From positions 28,079,916 through 28,143,915 of the forward strand of contig NC_052489.1 in assembly GCF_009730915.1 (NCBI RefSeq): DNA of 64,000 nucleotides. The letters run 5' to 3'. Within the stretch, counting starts at the first letter, position 1, and each line of letters opens with the position of its first letter. Positions 47,901-60,900 of this stretch are shown here, in pieces. The notes under the pieces are model-generated. The model made no database searches. It was not told where the DNA came from and saw only the letters and a list, made by a program, of their open reading frames with translations. Both the position numbers and the translations under genes were made by a program. This DNA comes from Dioscorea cayenensis subsp. rotundata (Eukaryota; Streptophyta; Magnoliopsida; Dioscoreales; Dioscoreaceae).

Positions 47901-48149
47901 AAAAACAACAAAAACAAGAAGAAAATAAAAAAGAACAGGGATAAGAACTCACAGAGTGAAAAAATCCGACTGGCAGACGAGAGAGCTCCACCCAACCGAC
48001 GAGTAGAGATCCAAGAAGGGATTCAGATCCTTCTCATCACTCGATGGCCACAAGAACATCACCACAACACCCTCCTCCGCCCCTCCCGCCCTTCTCTCCC
48101 AAAAAACCCGTCCCCCGTCTCCCCACATCTCCTCCAAACCGATGAACAA
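44988..48149 (-). CDS. TMEM53/DUF829 alpha/beta hydrolase-like protein
   Basis: Exons 47953..48149, 47728..47785, 47132..47212, 46933..46965, 46316..46543, 46076..46214 and 44988..45472 give 406 residues. The alpha/beta-hydrolase layout fits DUF829: an early strand (GVVVMFLWPSSDEKDLNPFLDLYSS in two halves around residue 30), the nucleophile-elbow-like FAAFSGGSKS at 96-105, an acidic SEDDELAPF at 209-217 in the position of the catalytic Asp, and SPHVGHY with His244/His247 in the position of the catalytic His. The elbow FSGGS differs from classic GXSXG, as is usual in this family. The C-terminal 140 residues are a Ser-, Pro- and Arg-rich, probably disordered tail. Animal TMEM53 is a nuclear-envelope protein; the substrate in plants is unknown. 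The start at MFIGLEEMW is the first ATG of the exon but is unverified. Confidence 0.85.
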
Positions 48150-49607
48150 ACCCAGAAATCGGAACTAGGGTTCCACTCTTCAACCAATCCTCGATCGAAA
48201 CCCTAGAAATCCTTCGCCTTCATCATTTTTTTTTTTTTTTGAAAAATGGGGAATAAATTGAGGAAAATTGGTGATTTTTTTTTTTAAAGCTCTTACAAGT
48301 CCGCAGCTTTATACGCTAATAGAGAGAGGATAAACGGATTTAACCAGTAAAACGGAGCTCCGAAATCCGATAACAAAACCCGAATCCGATTCATGTGCCA
48401 CTGAGTAAGCGGATCCGGGTTCGGATTTCCTATACTCCGAGAAGGATTGCTAGCAAATTTCTACTACTTTTCGTCACCAATTAAACATATATTTATATAA
48501 TAAGCTTTATTATTTGATTTATTTATCTATTATGATTTTTTTTCTATGGTCCTTATATGCATAGAAAATGGGTGGCCACCACGCGTCAATTTTGTTTGTT
48601 TACCAAGTTATTATAATTATTTAGTTTGGATGTACAACATAAGTCCATCTTTCTCCGATCTCATTTGGCGACTCTTTTATTTATTTATTTATTTTCATTT
48701 TAAAAAATCCTATTTTTGTTATAGCCATTGACATGTTCGGTAGGTTGTCCTTGTTTCTGAGTTGGGAAAAAAAAACTATTTCAGATAAAGATAAAATCTA
48801 CAAAAGTTGAGAAAGACATCATGTAACCCATGAACCAGATTTAAGTTAATAAAACATTGTAAAATAATGTTATCATATATTCTAATACAATATAAATTTT
48901 TTTATTGCTACTAAAAAAATCTTTTGACGACCAATCTAAAAAAATATCTTATAGAGATTTGTGGGAAAATAAAACCCAAATTATTGCGAGAGTGGTATAA
49001 ATCACGACTTTGTTAAAACAAAGCTCATGTCCACTATTAGCATACTTGCTTGTATGTATTTTAAATAACTTAGGCTATACAAAATTACTTTTTTTTTTAA
49101 TGTATTCTATTTTTTTCATTCATTCATATCTATCATAAACTATGTTTTTTTTTATCTGTTATTTTTAAATATAAAAAAAAAATTATTATTTTTTTTTAAA
49201 ATTATCTTAACACTCAATTTTAATTCTCTTCATGAAATTTAATATGAGAGAGAAATATGAAGATATAAATTACAGGTAATTTTAAAAAAATAACAAATCT
49301 TTTACTAAATTATGTAAAATAACCAATATGTGAGATTCGGTTATTCACACGGAGGGCGTAGATTAGACGCATAAACAAATCTTAAAAGGCAATCTTGAAA
49401 TGACATCCCACCAAAACATTTATATGATATGTACATCCAACACTAAATATCCACCAAGATTTTTGATAGTCAAACATAGAGCAATCAATAAAATTATTAC
49501 TCTGGAACCATTGGATGGATGAACTGCTTAGAATGCATTAATTAGATAATTAATGAATCATAGAAGTGAGCATTATCCAATTCAAAGAACAACAAGAGAC
49601 ATTAAAC
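48150..49607. other. Intergenic: hydrolase promoter and ORC2 3' UTR
   Basis: GC-richer leader sequence to about 48450, then AT-rich DNA with many poly-A/T runs. No exon is supported. Confidence 0.5.
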
Positions 49608-52600
49608 TCATACCAGTTCTTGCAGAAGCCTCTCCAATGATTCAGTGGTGAGAGGTATATAAAGACAATCCTGGCCATCAGAGTGCTTTCTCACCTTCAC
49701 TAATTCATGATCCTTGAACTCTGTCAGATGAGAATTCAATGTCACCTGGCTACTAACCAAGAACTTTTCTCGGCACTTGGTGTACAAAGTATTGACAGGC
49801 ATGCCTGTGATTGTGACAAAAAATTCAGGTATAAGAATCAAGAAACAGAAATTTTGATCAGATATGGGTGTAAATTGAGGTTCATGGCTTGCCTTCCTCT
49901 TTTACATTGGCAAGCTGATGCTCTGCAAGGACTTTGAACACACTCTGTGCATTTGGGGTCAAGCTCTGAAGGACAACAAGGGCGGTTTTTGTGCTTTGGG
50001 CAGCACTGCTGCCGGCGAGTATCAGAGGGAAGAACACACCTTCTGCTTTGTATGGCGCGAATGTGGGTACGTGGTACCAGCACCAGTTAAACTGAGTATG
50101 AACCATCTTCTTGTCCCACACTGTTAAAAATACGAAGGTGTCAATGGTGGTCAAAGGGAATAAATGATAATAGATGTCAAATGTATAAAGTATAAGATGC
50201 ATGTGTGATGCCAGAGAGGATCTGTTGAGGTGTTTGTTGATCAATGATCATAGAAAACAATAGAAGAGGTATCGGCAATAAGTACGACTCTGGATATTGA
50301 GTAGTAGAATTTTTGGATTATGTCAGAGAATGGGTGTTGAGGGATACTATCTACTACACCAATCAGTATACTGTGCAATCTTATACAAATTGCCAAAGTT
50401 TAGAAGGGATCACAAAAAAGAATAACTTGAGAACCAAATGGTGAACAGGCAAATACTAAGCTTTTTGTTGGTTATGCTTATTTGGTAAGATATGGAGACG
50501 CACATATAGTTTGTATTTCATAATGTTAAGAGGTATAAAAAAAAATGGATAATGGCCATCATCATTTGTCAAATAAATGCGGAGACAAGAGAAGACCAAT
50601 CTATTAAAAACAAATAACAATTTATGAGCTACAGAGAGCTAAAGATGTCTTGATTCACAAAATAGAAAATAAAGTTAATTTTATTGAAAAAGGTTGAAGC
50701 TGACAGAAACAGATACTTCAATAAATAATAGGGTGATAGTGAACTCACATAGAGGTGCATTGACATGGTCAGTAGATGCAATGACACGGACAGGAGAACA
50801 GCTGGCCAGCCTTGCAAGGTATTGTTGGGTTTCAAAATCACGCAAAGCAGGTCCATCAATGTTGTGAATTATAAGGCAAACAAATGATTCATTATCATCT
50901 GAAGGCTGTTCATTCAGAAACATTAGCAGATCTTCCATGGATTGAAAACTAAGAGGTTGCTGAGTTTTTGCCTTCTTCCTCACAGAACCCTTCCTACTGG
51001 TTTTTAGTTGGTCTTGTAGCATTTCACATATAGCGATAATGACCTGCATGGTTTGGTGAAACACAAGTAGGAATCGGGTAAACTCATTCCTTGAGGACAG
51101 GAAAAGGTAGAGGGGGTGAGTGAAGATGGTGATCAACAAAAAACTTGGAATTTATTATCCCATTAATTGTTCGACGAATTCTTGACCCGCAGAAGCAGGA
51201 ACAAAAGACTAGACCTGTTGATACTTGATTTTTAGAATACATAGATTCTCTAAAAAACTGTCCATTTAATAATACCAACCAATAGGGATGAAACAATGTT
51301 CGCTTATTAATGATTGTTTCAAGTCATTTTTTTGATAAAAAAATTGAATCAACTAAATAGTGAGAGTCAATTTTAGGATTCAGAACTATCAAAGTAATAC
51401 GTTGGAAATCTTATAAGGGTTCCTAAACTAAAGGACTCCCCCTTTTTTTCTTCTAGGAGAAAGCATTATACGAAAGACTATCAAAACTTCTTACTTATCT
51501 TACACAATGGGTGTTGCAATAAAAATTAATAAAAAATGATTGCCTAAAAGAAAAAGTTATATAAAGACTTCTCTTAATTCCTGAGCAATAATTCATCAAT
51601 CAGATAACACGAGCTCTTTATTGGTTTTAGAAATAAAACGATTACATAATTTGCTGAAAGCTTATAAATGGTTATTTCATGCAACAAACATATGGATAGA
51701 GATATTTACAGAGAGCAGAATTCTGCTAAAAGGAAAAGATCTGAAACAAATTAATAAAGGATCTTACTTGTTTTAGGTTGATGGATGGAAGATAACCATT
51801 GAGGACAAGTGCTCCATAATCTGTCAATGATGTAGAAGCAAAATCTTCAAGCAAAACCTTCTTTGAGCCAAATCCATACATCAATAGGCCAAAACCACAC
51901 CTATTCAGGAAAGACATGAAAAAGCAGTTTCAAGAAATTTCATAGGATGAACAAACTGATAAAACTATACTTTCTCTAATTAATTAACAAATTATGATTA
52001 GATTGCACTTTAACATTCTAAAACAAAATATTGTTTTGCCACATAAGACATGCTACCAAATTTGATGTATAAATTGTTATTGAACCATCCTAAATCAGAA
52101 TTTAAACCACTGGCATGGCAAAATTTGTCAAATCAACCAGTCAATAGACCTTTGCTAGATTCATGGATGAGCAGCTATAAGCAAGCTTGCATTAAGCTTG
52201 TAGAAATACTTGAAATGGAAAATTTTCCAAACTACTGAAATTCTAGTTTTCAGGTAACTTCATGATTCCTTTAAATTAAAAACTGTCAAGAAGTTATTAT
52301 TCGTGCATGAACTGTTACATACTAGCTGGTAACAGGGCAGTAAACAAGAACGGAACTATAACAAACTAAACAAGTTCTCTAAGTTTCGGTCTTCATCTAA
52401 ACAAAAAATATGAGGGTTCCATGTTTTAGGATTAGAATAATAAACATTGGGAAGTGCAGAACTGAGGAAATACTTAAAGCGTCAAAGCATAACAAGGAGC
52501 AGACCTCAGCTCAAATAGCCACTTCGGGTATAAATCTTTGTAGCTTTTCAGCAAAAGTGCAATCTCTTTCTCATGTTTTTCCTTAATCCTGGATGTTTCT

Positions 52601-53575
52601 GCTCTCAAGACCTAGCATAAGTAGTGCATATAGGTTTAAGACAGCGAATTATTTCACTAAACTGCTTAGAAAAAATGATCTAAATTTTCATAACAACTGT
52701 CACTGCAAAGTGCAAACATTAGCAAAACAATGACAGCAACATCTTAAATGCAAATAATAGATTTAAATATAGGGAGATGATATCCACTTGAAGTAAAACC
52801 TTGGAAAGTAAGGAAATTCCCCTAATAAGATAAACTTCCGACCGAATTCTAGTGCATGGCCATTCACAAATTAGTTGGGACACAATTAGGACAACAGGCT
52901 CAGTTCAACTGCATCATTATCAGAGGAAATTAGATACAGAATTGATGAATTAATGAGCCTACATCCTTCAAAGTAAGCAACAGTCTCCCAAATTATCCAG
53001 AAGAAATGTGAGGCTTGAAACATGGTTGATAATTCCAGCATAGAGTGAAACAATGAGATGGATCTAGTGTCAAAACAAAAGAATATGAGATTATCATATA
53101 CCAGACCAAGTTGCCATGGAAAACCAAAAGGAGAGAAAGCCCACACCTTAAAATCCATCGACCAGAATTGTCACTAAAATTACACTTCAATTCCATCAAT
53201 TAAAATGCTATTCAAGCATTCAATGAACTTGTTTTCACTTTAACCATGACAATCACTGTAAATCTCATATGAAATGGGTAGCAGACACATGGATTATATC
53301 ATAAAGATAGCATCTTTGGGAGAGAAAACATCAAATCCATATCCATTTTAATCAAAACACAATAATTACACTCAAAATTTAAAACTTAGTAGTAAAATGA
53401 AGGGGGTTTTGGGGTGATTGAACAAGACCTGCTCGTCTGCGAGATCGATATCAGAGAGCTTGCGACCGGATTTCTTCCCGGATCCGCCGCCAATCTCTCT
53501 GGCCAAAAAGTAATTCCTTGAGAACCCAAACTCCTCCTCCTCCTCCTCGTCTCCACCGCCATCCTTCGGATCCAT
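49608..53575 (-). CDS. ORC2: Origin recognition complex subunit 2
   Basis: Exons 53429..53575, 52505..52611, 51768..51900, 50749..51043, 49893..50120 and 49608..49804 give 368 residues, close to Arabidopsis ORC2. The protein starts [20 protein letters not shown], then has the ORC2 core: [20 protein letters not shown] (about residues 87-106), [14 protein letters not shown], the Walker-B-like [36 protein letters not shown], and the C-terminal winged-helix region ([19 protein letters not shown]). Known role: part of the six-subunit ORC that loads MCM helicase at replication origins; ORC2 has an AAA+-like fold without a working ATPase site. Exon 5 must use a GC donor (AG/GCAAGC) to keep the frame. 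The first exon carries a (TCC)n-type acidic repeat. An upstream ATG at 53674 in the same frame is unlikely because the conserved start is internal. Confidence 0.95.
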
Positions 53576-55016
53576 CGCCGCCGCCCGGCAATGCTCGCTA
53601 TCTCTCTCTCTCTCTCGCGCGCACGCGTTTTCCCGCGCTTTCAGCACAAGGCGAGGATTGACATTGGATTCCAAAATAAAAATAAAAAGCCCTAAATAAC
53701 GGGTTCGGATCTAGAAGTCTGTTGGATTCGGGTTTGGATTCTCTATTAAGAATCCGATAGTTTGTATCAATAAAATATTTATTATGGTTTTAATAACTTA
53801 CTATATATATATATATATATATGACAATAGTGACACAGTCATATTTAAACATAATTAAGCAAAGGCAACCAAGATTCATTTAATTAAAAATGGTCATTAA
53901 ATGGAATATAGCACATGAAAAATAAGATTTATCAAACTAACATGTGGTGACAGCAAATATGGCATTGATTGATTTTCCCAAAAATAAATTAATAAATAAA
54001 TAAAAGATAAATCTGTGAGTGGTTAAGAAGGATTTGTGAGTAAAAAGTAAAAACACTCATTAGATTATCTAAACTGAAAAGATGATGATCTCTCATGCTT
54101 CTCATTAGTTGAGATTTTGCTTAACCACTAGATTAATAAGGTTTACCAAATTTGTTCATTATTGAAAATAATGATGCCATGATTTTTCACTCAATTTTGA
54201 CTTTAGTGATTAAAATAAAATTAACAGATTATTATTATAATAAAATTAAATAGTAAATAGCATGAGAAAAGAAAAAAAATACATCATTAGTTCCATAATA
54301 TTGTCGCATTGATTACTGTAATAAATGTTGAGGATTTGATTTCTTTCCAAAATAGTAACTAACCAATTTTGTGTGTGTGTTTTTTTTAAAATTATATTCG
54401 TGAAATATACACGTGGCACTAGCAGTGGGACAGGGGGTGGGACCGTGGGAGCACTCTTCAAAAGAATGCTTTGAAAAAATAAATACAACTATCTGTTTTT
54501 TTTTTATTATTATTATTATTTAAATTTAAGACATCACAGCTGCATCCAACTACTGAAAAAGTGAAAATTATTCGTTTAATTTTGGACATCACACTCTCTC
54601 TTCCTCTCAAGATATATATATATATATATATATATATATTACTTTTTTATTGTTCTGTTTTGCTCATCATAATGTTCTTTTTGTTGTTCTAGTTTCATTC
54701 TTGGGAGTGTGATTTAATTATGCAATGATTTGGGCCACTTTTTTGAGTAATTAAAATTACAATGAATGAACCAATAACATTGTTACCGTTAATTAACATT
54801 CTTAGTGATTCATTATTCATAGTATTCTGTCAAATAAAGTTACCGTTGCCTTTTTGAATTTGAATCCCTTGTCTCATCTCTAAACCACAAAACACTCCCT
54901 TGTTTGATTCTCTGTGTATCTGGAGAAGAAGAAGAAGAAGAAGAAGAAGAAGCAGAAGGAGAGCAGAAGTCCCCTCTTTCACTCTCTGTTTTTCTCTGTC
55001 TCTGGAGAAGAAGGAG
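53576..55016. other. Divergent promoter region between ORC2 (minus) and the B3 gene (plus)
   Basis: A (TC)n/(GC)n-rich ORC2 leader near 53600-53640, AT-rich spacer with (TA)n at 53802-53822 and 54612-54638, and a (GAA)n tract at 54923-54952 in the probable B3-gene leader. No other gene seen. Confidence 0.5.
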
Positions 55017-56704
55017 ATGGGGGACATGGGGATGAAGTACGAGGAGCTGAGGCAGCGTCAGGTAGAGGAGAACAAGAAGAAGATGGACCTTCTGAAGCTC
55101 AACCAGCTCTCCATCACCCTCAGAGAATCCACCAGTCCCAAGCCCTCTCCGGTTCTCAATCTTCATTAAACCCTTTGATCTGTGTTGCGTGTTTGTCTGA
55201 TCGTTTACAGAACAAAGAAAGATTTTTTTTTTGGGTGTTTGATTTCTAGAATAGCTTTGCCTTTTGGTCCAGATGTCTTGCTTGAATCCCTTTTCTTTTT
55301 CCCCCTCTCGTTTGCAAGGGAAAGTGCTGGTTTGGGAATGATTTTAAATCAAACTATAGCTTTCTGAAGTTTTTTCTTTTCCTTGCAAAACTGTTTCCTT
55401 GAAAATGGTTCTCCAATGCATTGTTTCTCTTTGAACTTAGAGACACAACTGTTGTTTTTATTGAGAAATCATTCTCCATGATCCGTGATGGTAGTGGCTT
55501 ATATCAAACTAGAGCCTTCTGAAGTTTGTTTTCCTAGCAAAACTGTTTCCTTGAAATTACAAGGCACGGTTTTTCTTTGACCTTAGATATGCCATTGCTG
55601 CTTTTACTGAGATAACATTTATCCAAAAAAATGAGGCTTTTTAGCACATCATTCTTCATGAGCATTGTTGGGAAGTTAAAACAAAACTCATGCTTACGTT
55701 TCTTGATGCAGTCTAAGCAGTCGAAACGAAAAGCCCGGTCTCAAGAAGGAGAGAAATTGGTCTTAAGGAGATCCAGTCGTGTGGCTAATCTTCCTGGGAC
55801 TAGCTACAAAGAAGTAGGTGATTCATATCTTTCTTTGTTTTCTGTAGACCATGTTTAACATTCTTTTAAACTTTGATAAGAAAAACTCTATGTTTGAAAT
55901 AAATTCACTGTGAAACAGATTGCAGTAAATGAAGATGTTGATAAGAGGCCTAGAAGGTTAGCATTGATGATGACTTTTTCATAATGCTTTTCTGTTCTTT
56001 GTCTAGTCATTTAGTGCCACTTATTGCAGACTTGGTAGAGCTTATTCGCAACGAAGAGATTTATCTGGCCGGGTTTATGCATCTCCGGAAGCAAGGGCCT
56101 ACGCCGAAAACAGAGCTGATGCTATTCAAGCTGAACTTGATCCTAAATTTCCAAGCTTTGTGAAGCCAATGACACAATCACATGTAACCGGAGGATTTTG
56201 GCTGGTGAGTTCATCAAACATTGTTAATGAGGAACACTCAGCACAACAATTTTGAAATGCTTTGCCATCATAAATAGCTTGAATTAGCCAATTTTGAAGT
56301 GAAATTTTCATCACATTTAGCTTTTCTGCAACAAATTGTTCATTAATAGGGACTCCCCACCCATTTTTGCCGAAAACACCTACCGAAGCGTGATGAACAT
56401 ATTATGTTGGAGGATGAAAATGGTGATACATCCGAGACTCTTTTCCTCGCTCGCAAAGCTGGATTAAGTGCAGGATGGAGAGGATTCTCTATTTCACATG
56501 AATTAGTAGATGGTGATGCTTTAGTATTTCAGTTGATCAAAAGTACAACATTTAAGGTATTCTGTAGTAACACAATTGAGTAAAACACATACTTCTTTCA
56601 AAGTAGTAGTAATTGAATGTTCATTTTTCATGTTCTTTCTCTTTTAGTTTTTTCTGCAGGTTTATATAATCAGAGCTAGTGAATATACCGAAGATGATCA
56701 ATAA
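55017..56704 (+). CDS. Plant B3-domain protein (At3g19184/At5g42700 type)
   Basis: Exons 55017..55151, 55712..55813, 55919..55956, 56030..56204, 56350..56556 and 56660..56704 give 233 residues. The N-terminus (MKYEELRQRQVEENKKKMDLL) is a charged helix typical of this small family, followed by a basic stretch (KQSKRKARS, LRRSSRVANLPG) that looks like a nuclear localisation signal. The B3 DNA-binding domain spans about residues 130-231: PSFVKPMTQSHVTGGFWLGL, FCRKHLPKRD, then AGLSAGWRGFSISHELVDGD and ALVFQLIKSTTFKVYIIRA, with the usual FVK..T.SHV, W..F and D.L.FQL landmarks. Likely a nuclear DNA-binding protein; targets are unknown. The exon 1 donor (CCG/GTTCTC) is weak but is the only one that keeps phase. 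Extra spliced 3' UTR sequence may reach 57050. Confidence 0.9.
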
Positions 56705-57689
56705 TAGGTAATACTAGCAAGGCTCTGGAGAATCACAGAAGGTATATTAATTCTGTTTTTCTTTGTTTATTGTCACCTATTTATTTTGATGAACCATTTC
56801 AAATGCAAAAACTAATTTATTTCATGTAAAGTAAGTGTCAATGCTGCAGAATTCCAGAGAACCTCATCTTCATTGTTGTCAATTAAACAATTTGAAGCAA
56901 ATTCTTTCTTTATTTTTCATTCAAAAGTTACATGTTTTTTTTTTTTTTTCATCTTTTTGCATGCAGGGTTGTAGTCAGGAAGCTAAATTGACTCATGGAG
57001 ACAAGAATTTTGTAATGATAACTCTGCTGATTTCTCGCTGTAATTCATGTGAATGATGGACAAAAATTATGTTTTTTTGATCTTGAATCACTGTTTCATC
57101 TCAATGATTATACTTCCAAATTTATTAATATTAGTGATGTGATGTAATTGGACCATCATTCCAAAACAAAAATCCAACGGAGTAGTGTCTCAATTTGATA
57201 TATAAACCCTAATTCTAATCACATTGTGCCACATGGATGCCCTATTCCAACATTGGACATCAAGAAAATCCCACATCCTCGTCTGGGGCCCCATCGCTTC
57301 CCAACCGTGTTCCACGTCAGCGCAAGCTCATCCACCGCTAGGATGATCTCATGTGGAAAGTCTCAATCTTGAGGAAATATGAACGGTGGATGGGAGCACT
57401 CGCACGAGGATTTTAGTACGACGCGTTGCGTGGACGTTTTGTTATCCTAATAAAGGTTTAGTTTTGGACCTTTTTGTTGGGAATTGATTTCTCCGGAAAT
57501 CGCGTTCTCTCTCTCTCTTCGCATTTCAGCGAACACCGCGTCGATGCGGGGGGCCTGGCAGAGATCTCCGCGACGGACGATCGGTCCCCCGTCCGATCCC
57601 TAAATTGGAGCTTCTCTGTAGATTTGGGGCGGAATTGGGGGAAAAAGGAGCGATCTTGGTGAGGGGTTGTAGTGAGAGGAGGTATTTCG
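56705..57689. other. B3-gene 3' UTR and PP2C promoter/leader
   Basis: AT-rich to about 57200, then GC-richer toward the PP2C leader (57480-57690). No independent coding exon seen. Confidence 0.5.
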
Positions 57690-57889
57690 ATGTCGGGGAA
57701 GGTGGGGGAGAAGATGGTGCCGCTTGGGGTGCTGCTAAAGAAAGAGCAGTCGGGAGAGAGGATGGAGAGGCCCGACGTGACGCATGGGCAGGCGAACCAG
57801 AGCAAGAAAGGTGAGGATTTCACGATGTTCGAGCTCGATTGCCAGCGTGTTCCCGGGGACAATGTCTCCACCTTCTCCGTCTTCGCTGT

Positions 57890-57930
<41 letters not shown>

Positions 57931-60900
57931 TTGTTTTTCGTGTTTTATTTTTGAGTGGAAGAGATCTTATTGTTCTTGTTTTGTTGATCGATGATAGTTT
58001 TGAGTTATGAGTTTATTTTGTTTTTAAACAGGATCCGTCTAACTTGCATTTCATGATGTTTTCACGTGAATAAATTTCTTTTCTTTTCCATTTTTAATAA
58101 GAAGAAACTCATTCTTTGAATTATTGAAACTCATAAGCATTATAGCTTATTTGATTTATGATATGATTTTTCATTCTTGGTCCTTTTGCTTGGGATTTCT
58201 CGATTCGATAGAAACGCGTTTTTCTATTTTTTATAAGAAATTTACTTTTTTTTTTCAAGGTTTGAAAAAAAAAAATTCCTGAAAATTGCGTAGAACTTTG
58301 AGTTGACTGTCTCATTTGACTTGAGGTGGTTTGTAGCATATATATATATATATCCCTTTGCTGAGTTGAATACAATGCTGCATTTGATTCTTTTTTTTTT
58401 TTTCATTTGTGAGGGATGTTAAGATAATCACTTGCTCATTGTTCCTTAATACTTGGTCTATGTAAGCATCATATTCCCATTTTTCTTTGTGATGCTTATT
58501 TTCTGGTTATGGGAAATCATAGGATATGTCACAGTCAAGCTGATGTTGGAAGGTATAGATGATATTAATATCAAAGCTAACAGTGTCGCATCAAAATCTT
58601 GTCCGAATTAGCAATGACTGCTATCTTTTCATTTCAGCTACACTTAACACGCTTTGGTTGTATCCAAATGTTACTTGACTTTTAAATCCAATCTAAAACT
58701 GCTTTAACTGTTTCAGTTTGATTTACCAGACGCCTAAATCCAAAATCCAATCTAAAACCACTTGAACTGTTTCAGTTTGATTTACCAGAATACAAATGCT
58801 CTTTTTTTTTTGTCTGAACTGTTTTTACCACCCAAATTGGTCTATTGGCTTGTCTCAGGAGGATGCCTATTTAGGTCCAAAAGGTTTTGAGATTGGCTTC
58901 TATATTTCGGTTTTAATTTACTGTTCTCTTACTTGAGGTTTTCCCAATTATGGATGCCTTTTATGTCTGCTTGAAGTTCAAGCAATTCAGCATATCTGGG
59001 TTTTTCTTTTTGGGATTTTCATTTATCATTTGTTATTGATTTTCTGCTTCCTAAATGGAATAACCTGCATTATTCATTTATTTATGTCAATTTGTAACAT
59101 TACCTTTACATTGCTGTTTAAAGACTGGCTCTGTTTTAAGCCTTCTGTAATTTTCAGAATATTTCTTGTTTTCCGTCCTGAACAAGTTCATACCATTGGC
59201 ATCTCACTAAGATTTAGTTTGTTTGCTACATAAACAAAATTCATTCTCTTAACTGTATTAGCTTTTGTTTTTGAAAGATCTAACTGCAACCATGGAATCT
59301 TTGCAGCTTTTTGATGGACACAATGGGTCTGCGGCTGCCATCTACTCCAAGGAGAATCTCCTAAACAATGTCATAAGTGCAATTCCTTCCGATCTCAGCA
59401 GGGAAGAATGGATACGAGCACTACCAAGAGCTTTGGTTGCTGGGTTTGTTAAAACAGACAAAGATTTTCAGGAGAAAGGTATGAATATGACATAACCAAG
59501 GAGATCATTTCACTCCTTCATCCTGTTATCTTCTGGGTAATTGAATTACATTTTCTTAAATGATGAATCTTCTTCAAGCTAACCTTACACAGAACATTAT
59601 GTGTTTTTAAGACACTGACTTGCATTCTACATGCATTACACATCAATGTAGGTACTCATGATACCAAATTGCTAGGGTTACCCATAACGCAAAACATTAG
59701 TGCCATTATGGTAGTATGCATAAGGGCGCTGCCATTTTGGTGTTGTATTTTATTTTGGTTGTGTGAATCTGATGTTGGCTGCTGAGTTTATTCTATGGTA
59801 TAACCATTTTTTAACCCCAAAACAAACTTCTATACATGGTCTTAAAGAAAAGCCAGATAATGACAAGTATTTAGTCGGTACTGAACTGGCATCTGTAAAC
59901 TAACCATTCACCCCCACACCCACACACACACACACACTCAAAAGATTTTCTTCTTTCATCAATATTTGATGTTTCTGTAAATAAAATTATTGACTTCAAA
60001 TTATGATTTATTTGTTAATGTTTTACAGCACATACATCTGGGACAACAGTCACATTTGTGATAATAGATGGATGGTATGTAACTGTTGCATCAGTCGGTG
60101 ATTCGCGTTGTATACTTGAATCAGCTGAAGGCTCAATTTATTCTTTAACCGCAGATCATAGACTGGAAGTTAATGAAGAGGAGTATGTTAAATTGGTTTG
60201 CATATTTGCTTTCATTTCTGAAACATTATTTTAAGGTTCTAATGGTTCACTCTGTCACAGGGTGGAACGCATTACTGCCAGTGGTGGTGAAGTTGGGAGG
60301 CTAAATACTGGTGCAGGTGCAGAGGTATGACTATGATATCATTGGTTTGGGATAATGGAACTTCATTTATTTGTTTGCCATTTGAGCCTCTATGGGACCT
60401 CAGCCTCTTCAGTGATGTAATGATATGCCCTTCAATTCTATCTGGAAATTTCATTTCTATTTTTAGTGTATTTTCTTTTGTAGTTTTGTTTTTTATTCTG
60501 AAGTTGGTCATGATAGGCTCTTAAATTTAATATGAGACAAGCTTCATAAATATTCTTGATAGTTTATTGATAGTTCATCTAGTAACAATAACTTTTGTTT
60601 GACTTGTTCTATTTTAGCTTGAGAATTTCATATTTATAAATAAACCAATGCTTGTGACCTTATAGTAACCATTAAAATGACTATCATGGTCAATTAATTG
60701 TTAAATTTCTTAAACTGGATGCCAGTGCATGCACCACAGAATTGCAGATGACCTCTATCAACCCTTGTTTTTTAATGCCAGAGAGTGTTTTGCAATTATT
60801 TACCATATACAGTAAATATTTCTAGCTAATCTACTTTAGAACCTTTGATTTTCAGGTTGGCCCTCTTCGGTGCTGGCCAGGTGGTTTGTGTTTGTCGAGA

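Noticed and set aside
54900-55249. Plus-strand frame with poly-Lys run overlapping the B3 gene start
   Set aside because: The (GAA)n leader read as codons in another frame; the B3-family N-terminus is in the frame starting at 55017.
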